DNA from: Arthrobacter sp. ES3-54
GTDB taxonomy: Bacteria > Actinomycetota > Actinomycetes > Actinomycetales > Micrococcaceae
DNA length: 64,000 nt
Reading direction: 5' to 3'
Assembly: GCF_029504395.1 (NCBI RefSeq)
Contig: NZ_JAQFIF010000003.1
Coordinates: forward strand, 434,001-498,000
The position numbers and the translations under genes are program-made. Shown in pieces: positions 17,139-25,283 of the stretch. The notes under the pieces were generated by a model that was given only the letters and a program-made list of their open reading frames with translations, had not been told where the DNA came from and made no database searches. The first letter of the stretch is position 1, and each line of letters opens with the position of its first letter.

Positions 17139-18521
17139 ATGAGCGTAAACGAACGCTCTGCAACAACCCCCGCAGCACCCGCATCCCAGGGTTCCGGGCT
17201 CAAGAAAATCGTCGCAGCATCGATGGTGGGAACCGTCGTCGAGTGGTACGAATTCTTCCTCTATGCCACCGCCGCCACCCTGGTGTTCGGCAAGTACTTC
17301 TTCCCCGCCACCGGCAACGAACTGGACGGCATCATCCAGGCGTTCCTGACTTACGCCGTCGGGTTCGTGGCCCGCCCGCTGGGTGGCATTGTCTTCGGTC
17401 AGATCGGCGACAAGCTCGGCCGCAAGCCCACCCTGCAGCTCACCATCGTCATTATCGGTGTCTCCACCTTCCTGATGGGCTGCCTCCCGGGCTTCGCCAC
17501 CCTCGGCTACCTGGCGCCGGCGCTGCTGGTTTTCCTGCGCTTCATCCAGGGCTTCGCCCTCGGCGGCGAATGGGGCGGCGCTGTCCTGCTCGTCGCCGAG
17601 CACAGCCCCAACAAGTCCCGCGGCTTCTGGTCCAGCTGGCCCCAGGCCGCCGTTCCTGTGGGCAACCTGCTGGCCACCCTGGTCTTGTTCATCATGTCCA
17701 ACGTGCTCAGCGCCGCCGACTTCCTCAGCTGGGGCTGGCGTGTGGCGTTCTGGCTCTCCGCCGTGATCGTGTTCGTCGGTTACTACATCCGCACGCACGT
17801 CTCCGAATCGCCCATCTTCCTCGAGGCCAAGGCCCAGCTGGAAGAGGAGCAGTCTGCCAGCTACGGCGTCCGCGAAGTCATCCGCAAATACCCCAAGGGC
17901 ATTCTGCAGGCCATGGGCCTCCGGTTTGCGGAAAACATCATGTACTACCTCGTGGTCAGCTTCGCGATCGTCTACCTGAAGTCCGTCCACAAGTACGACA
18001 CCTCCTCGCTGCTGCTGGCCCTGCTGATCGCCCACGTCATCCACTTCCTGGTCATCCCGCAGGTCGGGCGCCTCGTGGACAGCTGGGGCCGGAAGCCGGT
18101 CTACCTCGTCGGTGCCATCACCGGTGCCAGTTGGCCGTTCTTCGCCTTCCCGATGTTCGATACCCGCAATCCGGTGATCATCGTCCTGGCCGTCACGATC
18201 GGCCTGTGCCTGCACGCCTTCATGTATGCCGGCCAGCCGGCCCTCATGTCGGAGCTGTTCCCGACCCGGATGCGCTACGCCGGCGTCTCCCTGGGCTCGC
18301 AGGTCACCTCGATCTTCGCCGGTTCGCTGGCGCCGCTCCTGGCCACCCAGTGGCTCAAGGACACCGGCTCCTGGCTGCCCACCGCGATCTACCTGGTGGT
18401 CGCCTGCGCCATCACCACCGTGGCAGTGCTGAGCCTGAAGGAAACCAAGGGGATTGCACTGGAGGACGTGGACCGGGCCGACGCCGAACGCGAAGGCCTG
18501 CCCGTAGCAGCCATGCGCTGA
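17139..18521 (+). CDS. MHS family MFS transporter (metabolite:proton symporter)
   Basis: 460 residues from ATG 17139 with an AAGGAGA ribosome site. The MHS hallmark VVEWYEFFLYATAATLVFG is in TM1. It is followed by YAVGFVARPLGGIVFGQIGD and the loop motif KLGRKPTLQ. RFIQGFALGGEWGGAVLL is the TM4-TM5 signature. This branch transports small carboxylates or betaine-like solutes with protons (ProP, ShiA and KgtP relatives). Since 3-hydroxybutyrate dehydrogenase follows, 3-hydroxybutyrate or a similar short acid is a plausible substrate, by inference. A strong hairpin lies between the two genes. Confidence 0.92.
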   Translation: MSVNERSATTPAAPASQGSGLKKIVAASMVGTVVEWYEFFLYATAATLVFGKYFFPATGNELDGIIQAFLTYAVGFVARPLGGIVFGQIGDKLGRKPTLQLTIVIIGVSTFLMGCLPGFATLGYLAPALLVFLRFIQGFALGGEWGGAVLLVAEHSPNKSRGFWSSWPQAAVPVGNLLATLVLFIMSNVLSAADFLSWGWRVAFWLSAVIVFVGYYIRTHVSESPIFLEAKAQLEEEQSASYGVREVIRKYPKGILQAMGLRFAENIMYYLVVSFAIVYLKSVHKYDTSSLLLALLIAHVIHFLVIPQVGRLVDSWGRKPVYLVGAITGASWPFFAFPMFDTRNPVIIVLAVTIGLCLHAFMYAGQPALMSELFPTRMRYAGVSLGSQVTSIFAGSLAPLLATQWLKDTGSWLPTAIYLVVACAITTVAVLSLKETKGIALEDVDRADAEREGLPVAAMR

Positions 18522-18570
18522 GCTGCTTGCGTCACTGGGCAGCTTGAATAACCGGGCTGCTTGAGTTTCG

Positions 18571-18599
18571 GGCCGGCTCCAGCCACGCTGGAGCCGGCC
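18571..18599 (+). terminator. Perfect 13-bp hairpin between transporter and dehydrogenase genes
   Basis: Arms GGCCGGCTCCAGC and GCTGGAGCCGGCC flank a 3-base loop. A T-rich stretch (TTTTTTG) follows about 10 bases later. The position, between the MHS transporter stop and the hbdH start, suggests an intercistronic attenuator or partial terminator that lowers dehydrogenase expression relative to the transporter. Confidence 0.6.
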
Positions 18600-18634
18600 G
18601 CATCATCGAATTTTTTGACATGGAAGGCTGAGTT

Positions 18635-19384
18635 ATGGAAAACACGCTGAACGGACGCAAGGCCCTGGTCACCGGCGGCGCCGGCGGGATCGGCGCAGCC
18701 AGCGTCCGCGCCCTGGCGGCACGAGGGGCCAAAGTGGTGATCGCGGACGTGGACGAGTCCGGCGCCGCAGCGCTCGCCGACGAGGTCGGCGGCACCACGT
18801 GGGCCGTCAACCTCCTTGACGTTGAATCCCTCCAGACGCTCAGCCTGGACTGCGACATCCTGGTCAACAACGCCGGAATCCAGCGCATCAGCCCCATTGA
18901 GGAGTTCGATCCGGCCGACTTCCGCCGGATCATCACCCTCATGCTCGAGGCGCCGTTCCTGCTGATCCGGGCCGCGTTGCCACACATGTACGCCAACAAC
19001 TTCGGCCGGATCATCAACCTGTCCTCCGTGCACGGACTGCGGGCCTCGCCGTTCAAGAGCGCCTACGTCTCGGCCAAGCATGGGCTGGAAGGCCTGAGCA
19101 AGGTGACGGCACTCGAAGGCGGGGCACACGGAGTCACGTCCAACTGCATCAACCCCGGCTACGTCCGGACACCCCTGGTGGAGGCGCAGATCGCGGACCA
19201 GGCCAAGGTGCATGGCATCCCGGAGTCCGAGGTGCTCGCCAAGATCATGCTGACCGAATCGGCGGTCAAGCGGCTCGTGGAGCCCGAGGAAGTGGCGTCC
19301 CTGGTGGCGTGGCTGGCATCCGACGACGCCGGCATGGTCACCGGCGCCAGCTACACGATGGACGGCGGCTGGTCCGCGCGTTAG
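18635..19384 (+). CDS. 3-hydroxybutyrate dehydrogenase (SDR family)
   Basis: 249 residues of classical short-chain dehydrogenase layout: TGGAGGIGAASVRALA (cofactor loop), ILVNNAGIQ, INLSSVHGLRASPFKSAYVSAKHG with the Ser and the Tyr-x3-Lys catalytic residues, and CINPGYVRTPLVEAQIADQA. The last block is typical of D-3-hydroxybutyrate dehydrogenases, which interconvert 3-hydroxybutyrate and acetoacetate with NAD. ATG 18635 is preceded by GGAAGG. Together with the transporter and LysR gene it looks like a 3-hydroxybutyrate uptake and oxidation unit. Confidence 0.88.
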   Translation: MENTLNGRKALVTGGAGGIGAASVRALAARGAKVVIADVDESGAAALADEVGGTTWAVNLLDVESLQTLSLDCDILVNNAGIQRISPIEEFDPADFRRIITLMLEAPFLLIRAALPHMYANNFGRIINLSSVHGLRASPFKSAYVSAKHGLEGLSKVTALEGGAHGVTSNCINPGYVRTPLVEAQIADQAKVHGIPESEVLAKIMLTESAVKRLVEPEEVASLVAWLASDDAGMVTGASYTMDGGWSAR

Positions 19385-19470
19385 CCGGCCGCCGGCCCGA
19401 ACTCGCCCGGTTAGTGGCAGGGTAGCGGCCTGCTGGTTGCCGGCCCGCTTGCCCGCTTCGGCTTCCCGGA

Positions 19471-20124
19471 CTAGTTGCCCGGCTGGAATTCCGCGGAGTT
19501 GCCCACAAGGGCCAAGGTGCCGCCCAGCCCGATCATCATCACGCCGCCGGTGGTGCTGAGGGCGGCGATCCGCCGGGGGGAGCGGGCAAACCAGTGCCGG
19601 GCCGTTCCGGCCGCGAGGGACCAGGTACTGTCTGAGACAAGGGCAATCAGCAGGAAGATGGCCCCCAGGGTTCCGAGCTGCACCGGAATCGCGCCCCCGG
19701 AATAGTCCACGAACTGCGGAAGCACGGCCACGAAGAACACAATCGACTTGGGGTTGGTCGCGCCCACGATGAAGCCCTCCCGGAGCACGCGGGCGGTCGA
19801 GGACGGGTTCGAGGAGGACGCCGTCGCCGGGCCGCCGCCACGGTGCCTGATGGCCTGGATCCCGAGGTAAACAAGGTAGGCGGCGCCCGCGAATTTCACC
19901 ACGCTGAACAGCAGCAGGGACTGGGCCAGCACCACGCCGACGCCCAGGGCCACGGCGGCGATCTGCACCACCTCCCCGGCCGCGTTCCCCAGGACGCTCA
20001 ACAGCCCGCCCCGGCGACCCAGGGCCAGGGTCCGTCCGATCACGAACAGCACGCTGGGCCCCGGGACGGCGATGAGCACGAGGGAGGCGAGGGCAAAGGC
20101 CAAGAGGTTGGTAGTGGGGACCAT
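19471..20124 (-). CDS. LysE family translocator (amino acid exporter)
   Basis: 217 residues from ATG 20124. The N-terminal LIAVPGPSVLFVIGRTLALG is the RhtB/LysE signature, and VGATNPKSIVFFVAVLPQFV is the conserved mid-protein block. About six hydrophobic helices are visible. Proteins of this group export amino acids or homoserine lactones. The gene is convergent with the dehydrogenase to its left and lies 61 bases downstream of the amino acid permease, so cotranscription with it is possible. Confidence 0.9.
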   Translation of the reverse strand: MVPTTNLLAFALASLVLIAVPGPSVLFVIGRTLALGRRGGLLSVLGNAAGEVVQIAAVALGVGVVLAQSLLLFSVVKFAGAAYLVYLGIQAIRHRGGGPATASSSNPSSTARVLREGFIVGATNPKSIVFFVAVLPQFVDYSGGAIPVQLGTLGAIFLLIALVSDSTWSLAAGTARHWFARSPRRIAALSTTGGVMMIGLGGTLALVGNSAEFQPGN

Positions 20125-20185
20125 GCCTGATCCTAACCCCGCGGCGGCGCTCCCGGGAGTCGCCCCACGGGAGGGTGAGGCACCG

Positions 20186-21682
20186 TTACGGCCCGGCGGG
20201 AACCTGCGGGAGCTGGGCCGTCTCGTCCACGAGTTCCGCCCGTGCCCGGCCGTGGCCGCGGACCCAGAGCCGGTAGGCGAGTACCAGGACGCCGAGCCAG
20301 ACCGCGCCCACGTACAGCGCAACGCGGGTGTCCTCGAAGACGCCCAGAATCACGATCACGAGGGCCATGAACACGATGGTCAGCACGGAAGCGGCGGGCC
20401 ACCACGGTGAGGGGAACTCCGATGCCGGCAGGGACTTGCGGGCGATCTCGCGTTTCATGGCGACATGGGAGGCCAGGATCATGGCCCAGACCCACACGGT
20501 GGCGAAGGTGGCGATCGAGGCGATCAGCAGGAAGACATCCTCCGGGATCACGGCGTTCAGGACCACTCCCACCAGCAGGATGACCGTCATCATCACTACG
20601 GTCATCCACGGCACCCCGTGACGGGAAACCTTACCGAAGCTTGCCGGGGCGTGGCCCTGCCGGGCAAGACCGAAGAGGATCCGGCCGGCGCCGAAGATGT
20701 CGCTATTGACGGCCGAGAGTGCCGCCGTGATCACCACGGCGTTGAGGATGTGGGGCGCGGCCGGGATGCCCAGGCCGCTGAAGATCTGCACGAAGGGGCT
20801 GCCGTTACTGCCAATTTCGTCCCACGGGAACAGGCTCATCAGCACGCCGAGGGTCAGCACATAGAACAGCAGGACCCGGACGGGAACGGTGTTGACCGCC
20901 TTGGGGATGACCTTTTTCGGATCGGCGGCCTCACCGGCGGTGATGCCGAGGGTCTCAATGCCGCCAAACGCGAACATCACGACGGCGAAGGAGGCCAGGA
21001 GCCCTTCGAACCCGTTGGGGAACAGGCCCCCGTGGTCCACGAGGTTGCCGAGCCCGGGCGCCACTGTGGCGCCGCCGGCCTGGAAGCCGAAGACGATGAT
21101 CGCCGCCCCACCCGCGATCATGGCGATGATGGCCGCCACCTTGATCAGGGAGAACCAGAATTCCAGCTCACCGAACACCTTGACGCTGAGCAGGTTCAGG
21201 GCCGCCAGGAAAAAGATGATGGCCAGGATCCAGACCCAGCGCTCCACGCCGGGGAACCAGAATCCCATATAGATGCTGAAGGCCGTGACATCCGCGATGG
21301 CCACGATCGCCATCTCGAAGACATAGGTCCAGCCGGTCACGAAACCGGCCAGCGGGCCCAGGTAGCGGCTCGCGTACTGGCCGAAGGATCCGGACACCGG
21401 GTGCCGCACCGCCATTTCGCCCAGGGCACGCATCACCATGAAAACTGCGGCGCCGCCAATCATGTAGGCGAGCAAGACGGCGGGCCCGGCCTTTTGGATG
21501 GCGGAGGCCGAGCCGTAGAACAGCCCCGTGCCGATCGCCGACCCCAGCGCCATGAAGCGGATGTGGCGGACGTTGAGTCCCCGGCTGAGTACTGAGTCGA
21601 CGGCTGCGCCGACGGCCGTGACGGCACGGCCGGTGCCTGCTTCGTCAGGTGCCGGCTTCGTGGCGGTTTGGGCTTGTTGCAT
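20186..21682 (-). CDS. APC family amino acid permease
   Basis: 498 residues with about twelve hydrophobic helices. Conserved blocks: [20 protein letters not shown] (TM1 with the substrate-binding break), [20 protein letters not shown], and [20 protein letters not shown]. This is the AAT subgroup of the APC family (GABA, proline, histidine or aromatic amino acid permeases of the ProY/HutT type). The hut genes lie 5 kb downstream on the other strand, so histidine is one possible substrate, but no shared operator was seen upstream. The N-terminal 25 residues are polar. Confidence 0.9.
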   Translation of the reverse strand: MQQAQTATKPAPDEAGTGRAVTAVGAAVDSVLSRGLNVRHIRFMALGSAIGTGLFYGSASAIQKAGPAVLLAYMIGGAAVFMVMRALGEMAVRHPVSGSFGQYASRYLGPLAGFVTGWTYVFEMAIVAIADVTAFSIYMGFWFPGVERWVWILAIIFFLAALNLLSVKVFGELEFWFSLIKVAAIIAMIAGGAAIIVFGFQAGGATVAPGLGNLVDHGGLFPNGFEGLLASFAVVMFAFGGIETLGITAGEAADPKKVIPKAVNTVPVRVLLFYVLTLGVLMSLFPWDEIGSNGSPFVQIFSGLGIPAAPHILNAVVITAALSAVNSDIFGAGRILFGLARQGHAPASFGKVSRHGVPWMTVVMMTVILLVGVVLNAVIPEDVFLLIASIATFATVWVWAMILASHVAMKREIARKSLPASEFPSPWWPAASVLTIVFMALVIVILGVFEDTRVALYVGAVWLGVLVLAYRLWVRGHGRARAELVDETAQLPQVPAGP

Positions 21683-21860
21683 GCGAATACCTTCTCGTCA
21701 TTGGGAGGGGGATCGCTATCCAGCAGACCATGTCCGGCCTTGCTGTGATGAGCCTCACGGGAACTTCGTGTCTTTGATTTCAGACTGTGCGGCCACCGCG
21801 GCGCGGGCGGATCCGGCCGCAGTCGCCGTCGAACCCAAGCCAAAGGAAAGTCGAAAACTC

Positions 21861-21911
21861 TTGACATCATGTTAGGTTTTCTTTACTTTGAGGATGTCAG
21901 GTTTGTTTTAC
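21861..21911 (+). promoter_or_regulatory. Strong promoter TTGACA-17-TACTTT with 25-base-spaced direct repeats
   Basis: TTGACA at 21861-21866, a 17-base spacer and TACTTT at 21884-21889 make a near-consensus promoter, much stronger than usual for this genome. Two direct repeats overlap it: ATGTTAGGTTTTCTTTAC (21869-21886) covers the spacer and -10, and ATGTCAGGTTTGTTTTAC (21894-21911) covers the expected start site. The XRE-type regulator encoded in the operon is the natural candidate to bind them and repress its own operon. Confidence 0.65.
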
Positions 21912-21938
21912 ATAGCCTTGGATGTCCGGGAGCGGCAG

Positions 21939-22367
21939 ATGTCATTTGAAGAGAAGAGCGCCTGGATCATGGGGGTGCTTGCGGCCGCAACCTACGCCGT
22001 GTACCTCGCCGTCGTTTTTGGCCAGGCCGGCACCATGCCGCTCGCGGAAGTGCCGTATGTGGCGCCGCTGCTGTGGACGGTCGGTGCCTCGATCGGCCTT
22101 TCGATCGTGCTCCACTTGGTGATCCGCGCCCTGTCCGCCAAGGACACGGGCATGAAAGACCAGCGGGACAAGGAGATCTACCGCTTTGGCGAGTACATCG
22201 GCCAGTCCTTCCTTGTGGCCGGGGCCGTGGCGGCGCTCCTCCTGGCCATGGCCAGGCTCGACCACTTCTGGATCGCCAACGTCATCTACCTGGCCTTCGT
22301 CCTTTCGGCGATCCTGGGATCCGTGGCCAAGGTGGTCGCCTACCGCAAGGGCTTCCAGCCGTGGTGA
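21939..22367 (+). CDS. Small integral membrane protein (DUF2178-like) of an XRE-regulated operon
   Basis: 142 residues from ATG 21939 with GGGAG upstream; a TTG at 21888 in the same frame is inside the promoter and is rejected. Four hydrophobic helices are visible: IMGVLAAATYAVYLAVVFG, VPYVAPLLWTVGASIGLSIV, FLVAGAVAALLLAMARL and IANVIYLAFVLSAILGSVAK. The charged loop between helices 2 and 3 (KDQRDKEIYRFGEY) is typical of the small membrane proteins that pair with YgzD-like XRE regulators. Function unknown. It overlaps the regulator gene by 4 bases. Confidence 0.8.
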   Translation: MSFEEKSAWIMGVLAAATYAVYLAVVFGQAGTMPLAEVPYVAPLLWTVGASIGLSIVLHLVIRALSAKDTGMKDQRDKEIYRFGEYIGQSFLVAGAVAALLLAMARLDHFWIANVIYLAFVLSAILGSVAKVVAYRKGFQPW

Positions 22368-22594
22368 AGCCGACCCGGGTCACCAACTCCATCCGGCGCC
22401 TGCGCTTCGAAATCGGCGAGCTGACCCAGGCGGAGCTCGCCGAACGTATCGGCGTGACCCGCCAGACGGTCATCGCGATCGAACAAGGCCGCTACTCGCC
22501 GTCGCTTGAGCTGGCGTTCCAGATTGCCCACGTTCTTAAAGTGCCGCTCGATGACGTCTTCCAGTACCCCGATCTTGAAGGAGAAGCACCATGA
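22364..22594 (+). CDS. XRE-family helix-turn-helix regulator (YgzD/YozG-like)
   Basis: 76 residues from GTG 22364 in a GTGA overlap. The HTH is TQAELAERIGVTRQTVIAIE followed by YSPSLELAFQIAHVL and the acidic end PLDDVFQYPD. The protein is essentially only a DNA-binding domain. It shares an operon with a membrane protein and an MDR reductase, overlapping both by 4 bases. It is the probable ligand of the direct repeats at 21869-21911. Confidence 0.9.
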   Translation: MKPTRVTNSIRRLRFEIGELTQAELAERIGVTRQTVIAIEQGRYSPSLELAFQIAHVLKVPLDDVFQYPDLEGEAP

Positions 22595-23562
22595 AAGCGA
22601 TCGTTCAGGATGTTTATGGTTCCATTGAAGTGCTGGAACTGCGCGACGTCGAAGCCCCGGTCCCCGGCGATGACGACGTGTTGATCCGGGTCCGGGCCGC
22701 CGGCGTCGATCAGGGCGTCTGGCACCTCATGACGGGCCTTCCGTACCTGACCCGCGCCGTTGGCTACGGGCTCAGGAAACCCAAGACCCGCATCCGGGGC
22801 CGGGCCGTGGCGGGCCGGGTGGAGGCCGTCGGCCGGAACGTCGTCGGCTTTCGGACTGGGGATGAGGTGTACGGCACCTGCGAGGGATCCTTCGCCGAAT
22901 ACGCGTGCGCCAAGGAAGGCCGGCTCGCGCTGAAGCCGAAGAACCTCAGCTTCGAGCAGGCCGCTGCCGTCCCGATCTCCGCCGTCACGGCCCTCCAGGC
23001 CCTCCGGGACGCCGGCAGGGTCCAGTCCGGGCAGGAGGTCCTCGTCATCGGCGCGGCCGGCGGTGTCGGCGCGTACGCGGTGCAGCTCGCCAAGGCGTTC
23101 GGGGCGCAGGTGACGGGAGTGTGCAGTACCGCGAAAACCGATCTGGTCCGCTCGATCGGCGCGGACCACGTCATTGACTACAAGCATGACGACTTCGCGG
23201 ACGGGGCCAGGCAGTTCGACCTCATTGTCGACACCGCCGGCAACCGACCGGTCTCCGTTCTCCGTCGGGCGCTCAAGCCGAAGGGAACGCTCGCCATCGT
23301 CGGCGGGGAAGGCGGAGGGCGGCTGGCCGGCGGCATTGGACGCTCACTCGGCGCGGCACTGCTCTCCGTGTTTGTCGGCCAGCGGCTCACGGGCGTCATG
23401 TCCGCAGAGCGCGCGGAGGACCTCCGGTTCCTGACCGGGCTCCTCGAGGCCGGCGAAGTGACCCCGGTCATCGGCAAATGCTATGCCCTGGCGGATGCGC
23501 CGGCGGCAATCCGGGACCTGCGCGACGGCCACCTCCTCGGCAAGGCCATCGTCACCGTTTGA
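22591..23562 (+). CDS. NAD(P)-dependent MDR reductase (quinone oxidoreductase-like)
   Basis: 323 residues of the medium-chain dehydrogenase family without zinc ligands: MKAIVQDVYGSIEVLELRDV, then IRVRAAGVDQGVWHLMTG, VYGTCEGSFAEYACAKEG and the cofactor motif VLVIGAAGGVGAYAVQLAKA. This places it with quinone oxidoreductase and enoyl reductase-like members that use NADPH. The start is the ATG of an ATGA overlap with the regulator gene. The substrate cannot be predicted; the operon setting suggests a response to a compound affecting membranes or redox state. Confidence 0.9.
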   Translation: MKAIVQDVYGSIEVLELRDVEAPVPGDDDVLIRVRAAGVDQGVWHLMTGLPYLTRAVGYGLRKPKTRIRGRAVAGRVEAVGRNVVGFRTGDEVYGTCEGSFAEYACAKEGRLALKPKNLSFEQAAAVPISAVTALQALRDAGRVQSGQEVLVIGAAGGVGAYAVQLAKAFGAQVTGVCSTAKTDLVRSIGADHVIDYKHDDFADGARQFDLIVDTAGNRPVSVLRRALKPKGTLAIVGGEGGGRLAGGIGRSLGAALLSVFVGQRLTGVMSAERAEDLRFLTGLLEAGEVTPVIGKCYALADAPAAIRDLRDGHLLGKAIVTV

Positions 23563-23579
23563 GGTTGCCGCTTAACCTC
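23561..23579. terminator. Short hairpin GAGGTT-N7-AACCTC between convergent genes
   Basis: Six-base perfect arms with a 7-base loop overlap the stop of the MDR gene and lie four bases from the end of the convergent phosphatase gene. Probably a weak bidirectional terminator. Confidence 0.45.
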
Positions 23580-23582
23580 TGC

Positions 23583-24023
23583 CTAGGGCGTTTCCGTGTG
23601 AAAGCGGGCGACGTACCGCCGCTGCCCCGGAGTCTCGACCGTCCGCCACCGGTACTTGCGGCGGACGTAGGACACCGCCTGGGCGGGCGGGACTCCATCC
23701 AGGATGGCAATGCAGGCCAGCGCGGTTCCGGTCCTGCCGATGCCGCGCCAGCAGGCCACTTCAACCCGTTCCGTCGCGGCCCGGCGCCAGGCCTCCCGGA
23801 AGGCGTCGAGGGCCTCCTTCTCGTCGGCAGGCAGCCGCAGGTCGGGCCAGAGCAGCCACCTGGATTCCCATTCCACCCGGGGCGGCTGTTTGCCCAGCAG
23901 GTAAAGACCGAATTCGGGCAGTGGACCCTCCGGCAGCGCATAGTGCAGCCCGCGGCCGCGGACGCTCCGGCCGGACGGAAGAACCAGGACGCCGTCCTGG
24001 GATGGCTCCCACGTCTGCTTCAT
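23583..24023 (-). CDS. Protein-tyrosine phosphatase family protein
   Basis: 146 residues from ATG 24023. The P-loop is VACWRGIGRTGTALAC, a CX5R phosphatase loop followed by the conserved TG. The residue before the catalytic Cys is Ala, not the usual His. A putative general-acid region (LWPDLRLPADEKEALDAF) precedes it, as in dual-specificity phosphatases. The C-terminus is VSYVRRKYRWRTVETPGQR, resembling the helix that ends small tyrosine phosphatases. Probably cytoplasmic; the target is unknown. It lies 49 bases upstream of, and may be cotranscribed behind, the SDR gene. Confidence 0.8.
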   Translation of the reverse strand: MKQTWEPSQDGVLVLPSGRSVRGRGLHYALPEGPLPEFGLYLLGKQPPRVEWESRWLLWPDLRLPADEKEALDAFREAWRRAATERVEVACWRGIGRTGTALACIAILDGVPPAQAVSYVRRKYRWRTVETPGQRRYVARFHTETP

Positions 24024-24072
24024 GCTCCAGATCGTAGTCCTTCCGCCCTGGCTGGGCCTTGTGCCGCCGCAC

Positions 24073-24990
24073 TCAGCGGTAGCCGGCGGCATCGGCGTCG
24101 AGCCCGGCCTCCTGGACTTCCACCAGGTATCTCCAGCAGTCCGGCTGCGAGCCGTCGGTGTCGGTGAAACCGTACTCGCGCGCCAGCGCGCCGGAGGAAT
24201 ATGAGCCGCCCGTGCGGCTGAGCACGTTGGGGTCCGCCGCCAGGGCCGCGACCGCACGCCCAACGAACAGCGGGCTTTCCGAGATCGCGGCAAAGTGCGG
24301 TTGCGTGGCGGCGGCGTCCCGCCAGTTCGCCTCAGTGACGCCGAAATGTTCGAGCATCATCTCGGAGCGCATCCAGCCGGGCGTCAGTGCCAGGGCCGTG
24401 CACCCGGAGGGCTTCAGCTCCTCGGCCTGGCTGAACGCCAGGCGGAGCACCGCGGTCTTGACGAGGTCGTAAAACACGGACACCCGGTAGCGCTGGGCGT
24501 TGTACTCGCGGGTGCCATCGGTCATTTCCACCACCAGGCCGCCGGGGCGGCGGGTGAGCAGCGGGAGCGCGAAATGGCTCGTTATGAGGTGGGTGTCGAC
24601 GCCAACGTGGAGCATCTGCAACCCGGCATTGAGATCGTGGGCCCAGAGGGGAGTGTTCCATTCAATGAGGTCTTCTCCGCCCCAGATGTCGTTCACAAGG
24701 ATGTCCAGCCGGCCCTGCTCGGCGTCGATCCGCCGCACGAGGGCTTCCACTTCGGCAGCCTGGCGGTGATCGACTGCGACGGCGATCCCGGTGCCGCCCG
24801 CGGCGCTGACCAGATCGGAGGTCTCTTCGATCGTCTCGGGCCGGTTGTAGTCGGAGCGGTGGCGGGAGGTGGTGCGGCCGGTGCAGTACACCACAGCTCC
24901 AGCCTCGCCAAGGGCGACGGCGGTGCCGCGGCCCGCGCCGCGTGTGGCCCCGGCGACGAGGGCGACTCTGCCCGACAGCGCTGCATCCAT
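24073..24990 (-). CDS. SDR family oxidoreductase
   Basis: 305 residues from ATG 24990. The cofactor loop is VALVAGATRGAGRGTAVALG, followed by YCTGRTT (NADP preference is likely from the Arg), DILVNDIWGGEDL in place of the NNAG motif, and a catalytic YxxxK in VSVFYDLVKTAVLRLA. The D/W-rich variation after ILVN is typical of a large-substrate SDR subfamily annotated only as SDR family oxidoreductase. The C-terminal 50 residues extend beyond the core. Substrate unknown. Confidence 0.88.
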   Translation of the reverse strand: MDAALSGRVALVAGATRGAGRGTAVALGEAGAVVYCTGRTTSRHRSDYNRPETIEETSDLVSAAGGTGIAVAVDHRQAAEVEALVRRIDAEQGRLDILVNDIWGGEDLIEWNTPLWAHDLNAGLQMLHVGVDTHLITSHFALPLLTRRPGGLVVEMTDGTREYNAQRYRVSVFYDLVKTAVLRLAFSQAEELKPSGCTALALTPGWMRSEMMLEHFGVTEANWRDAAATQPHFAAISESPLFVGRAVAALAADPNVLSRTGGSYSSGALAREYGFTDTDGSQPDCWRYLVEVQEAGLDADAAGYR

Positions 24991-25175
24991 GTCCTTGCCT
25001 TCCGCCTTTGCCGTCCCTCCATTGCCGTCCCTCGGGATCCTCCGGAACCGTACGGCGATGGGCTGGTCCGGTGATCGGCTGGGGTGCCACGTGGAAGCCA
25101 GCGCCCCCGGTTCATCGGAACACCGGTCGCCGGGCCGCGCTAGGGGCGGAAGGCCCGTACGCTGGCAGCAACGCG

Positions 25176-25193
25176 TGTCCGGAATCCCAGACA
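25176..25193. promoter_or_regulatory. Hut operator-like palindrome 1 (distal to the IclR gene)
   Basis: TGTCCGGAATCCCAGACA fits the degenerate palindrome TGTCYGGRATYCCRGACA at every position. It lies about 90-108 bases upstream of the IclR gene in the 293-base region between it and the divergent SDR gene. The same motif appears at 25243, 26348 and 36467, always next to hut-related genes. Confidence 0.65.
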
Positions 25194-25217
25194 CTGCTTC
25201 CTGTGCGGGGCTGTCAG

Positions 25218-25260
25218 TTGTCCGGCGCCGGGCGCATGCTTAAGTATGGGATACCGGACA
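25218..25260 (+). promoter_or_regulatory. Candidate IclR-gene promoter overlapped by hut operator-like palindrome 2
   Basis: A candidate promoter TTGTCC (25218-25223), 17-base spacer, TAAGTA (25241-25246) is overlapped at the -10 by AGTATGGGATACCGGACA (25243-25260), a copy of the palindrome that is good in its right half. Its location, 24 bases ahead of the IclR start, suggests autorepression. Confidence 0.5.
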
Positions 25261-25283
25261 CCACCCGACCCTGAAGAGGATCC

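Noticed and set aside
17030..18547. 505-codon frame overlapping the MHS transporter on the same strand
   Set aside because: Arg/Pro/His-rich translation typical of an out-of-frame read; the transporter frame has the conserved membrane motifs.
20465..21595. 376-codon frame antisense to the amino acid permease
   Set aside because: Acidic, Gln/His-rich shadow of a hydrophobic protein; no independent signal.
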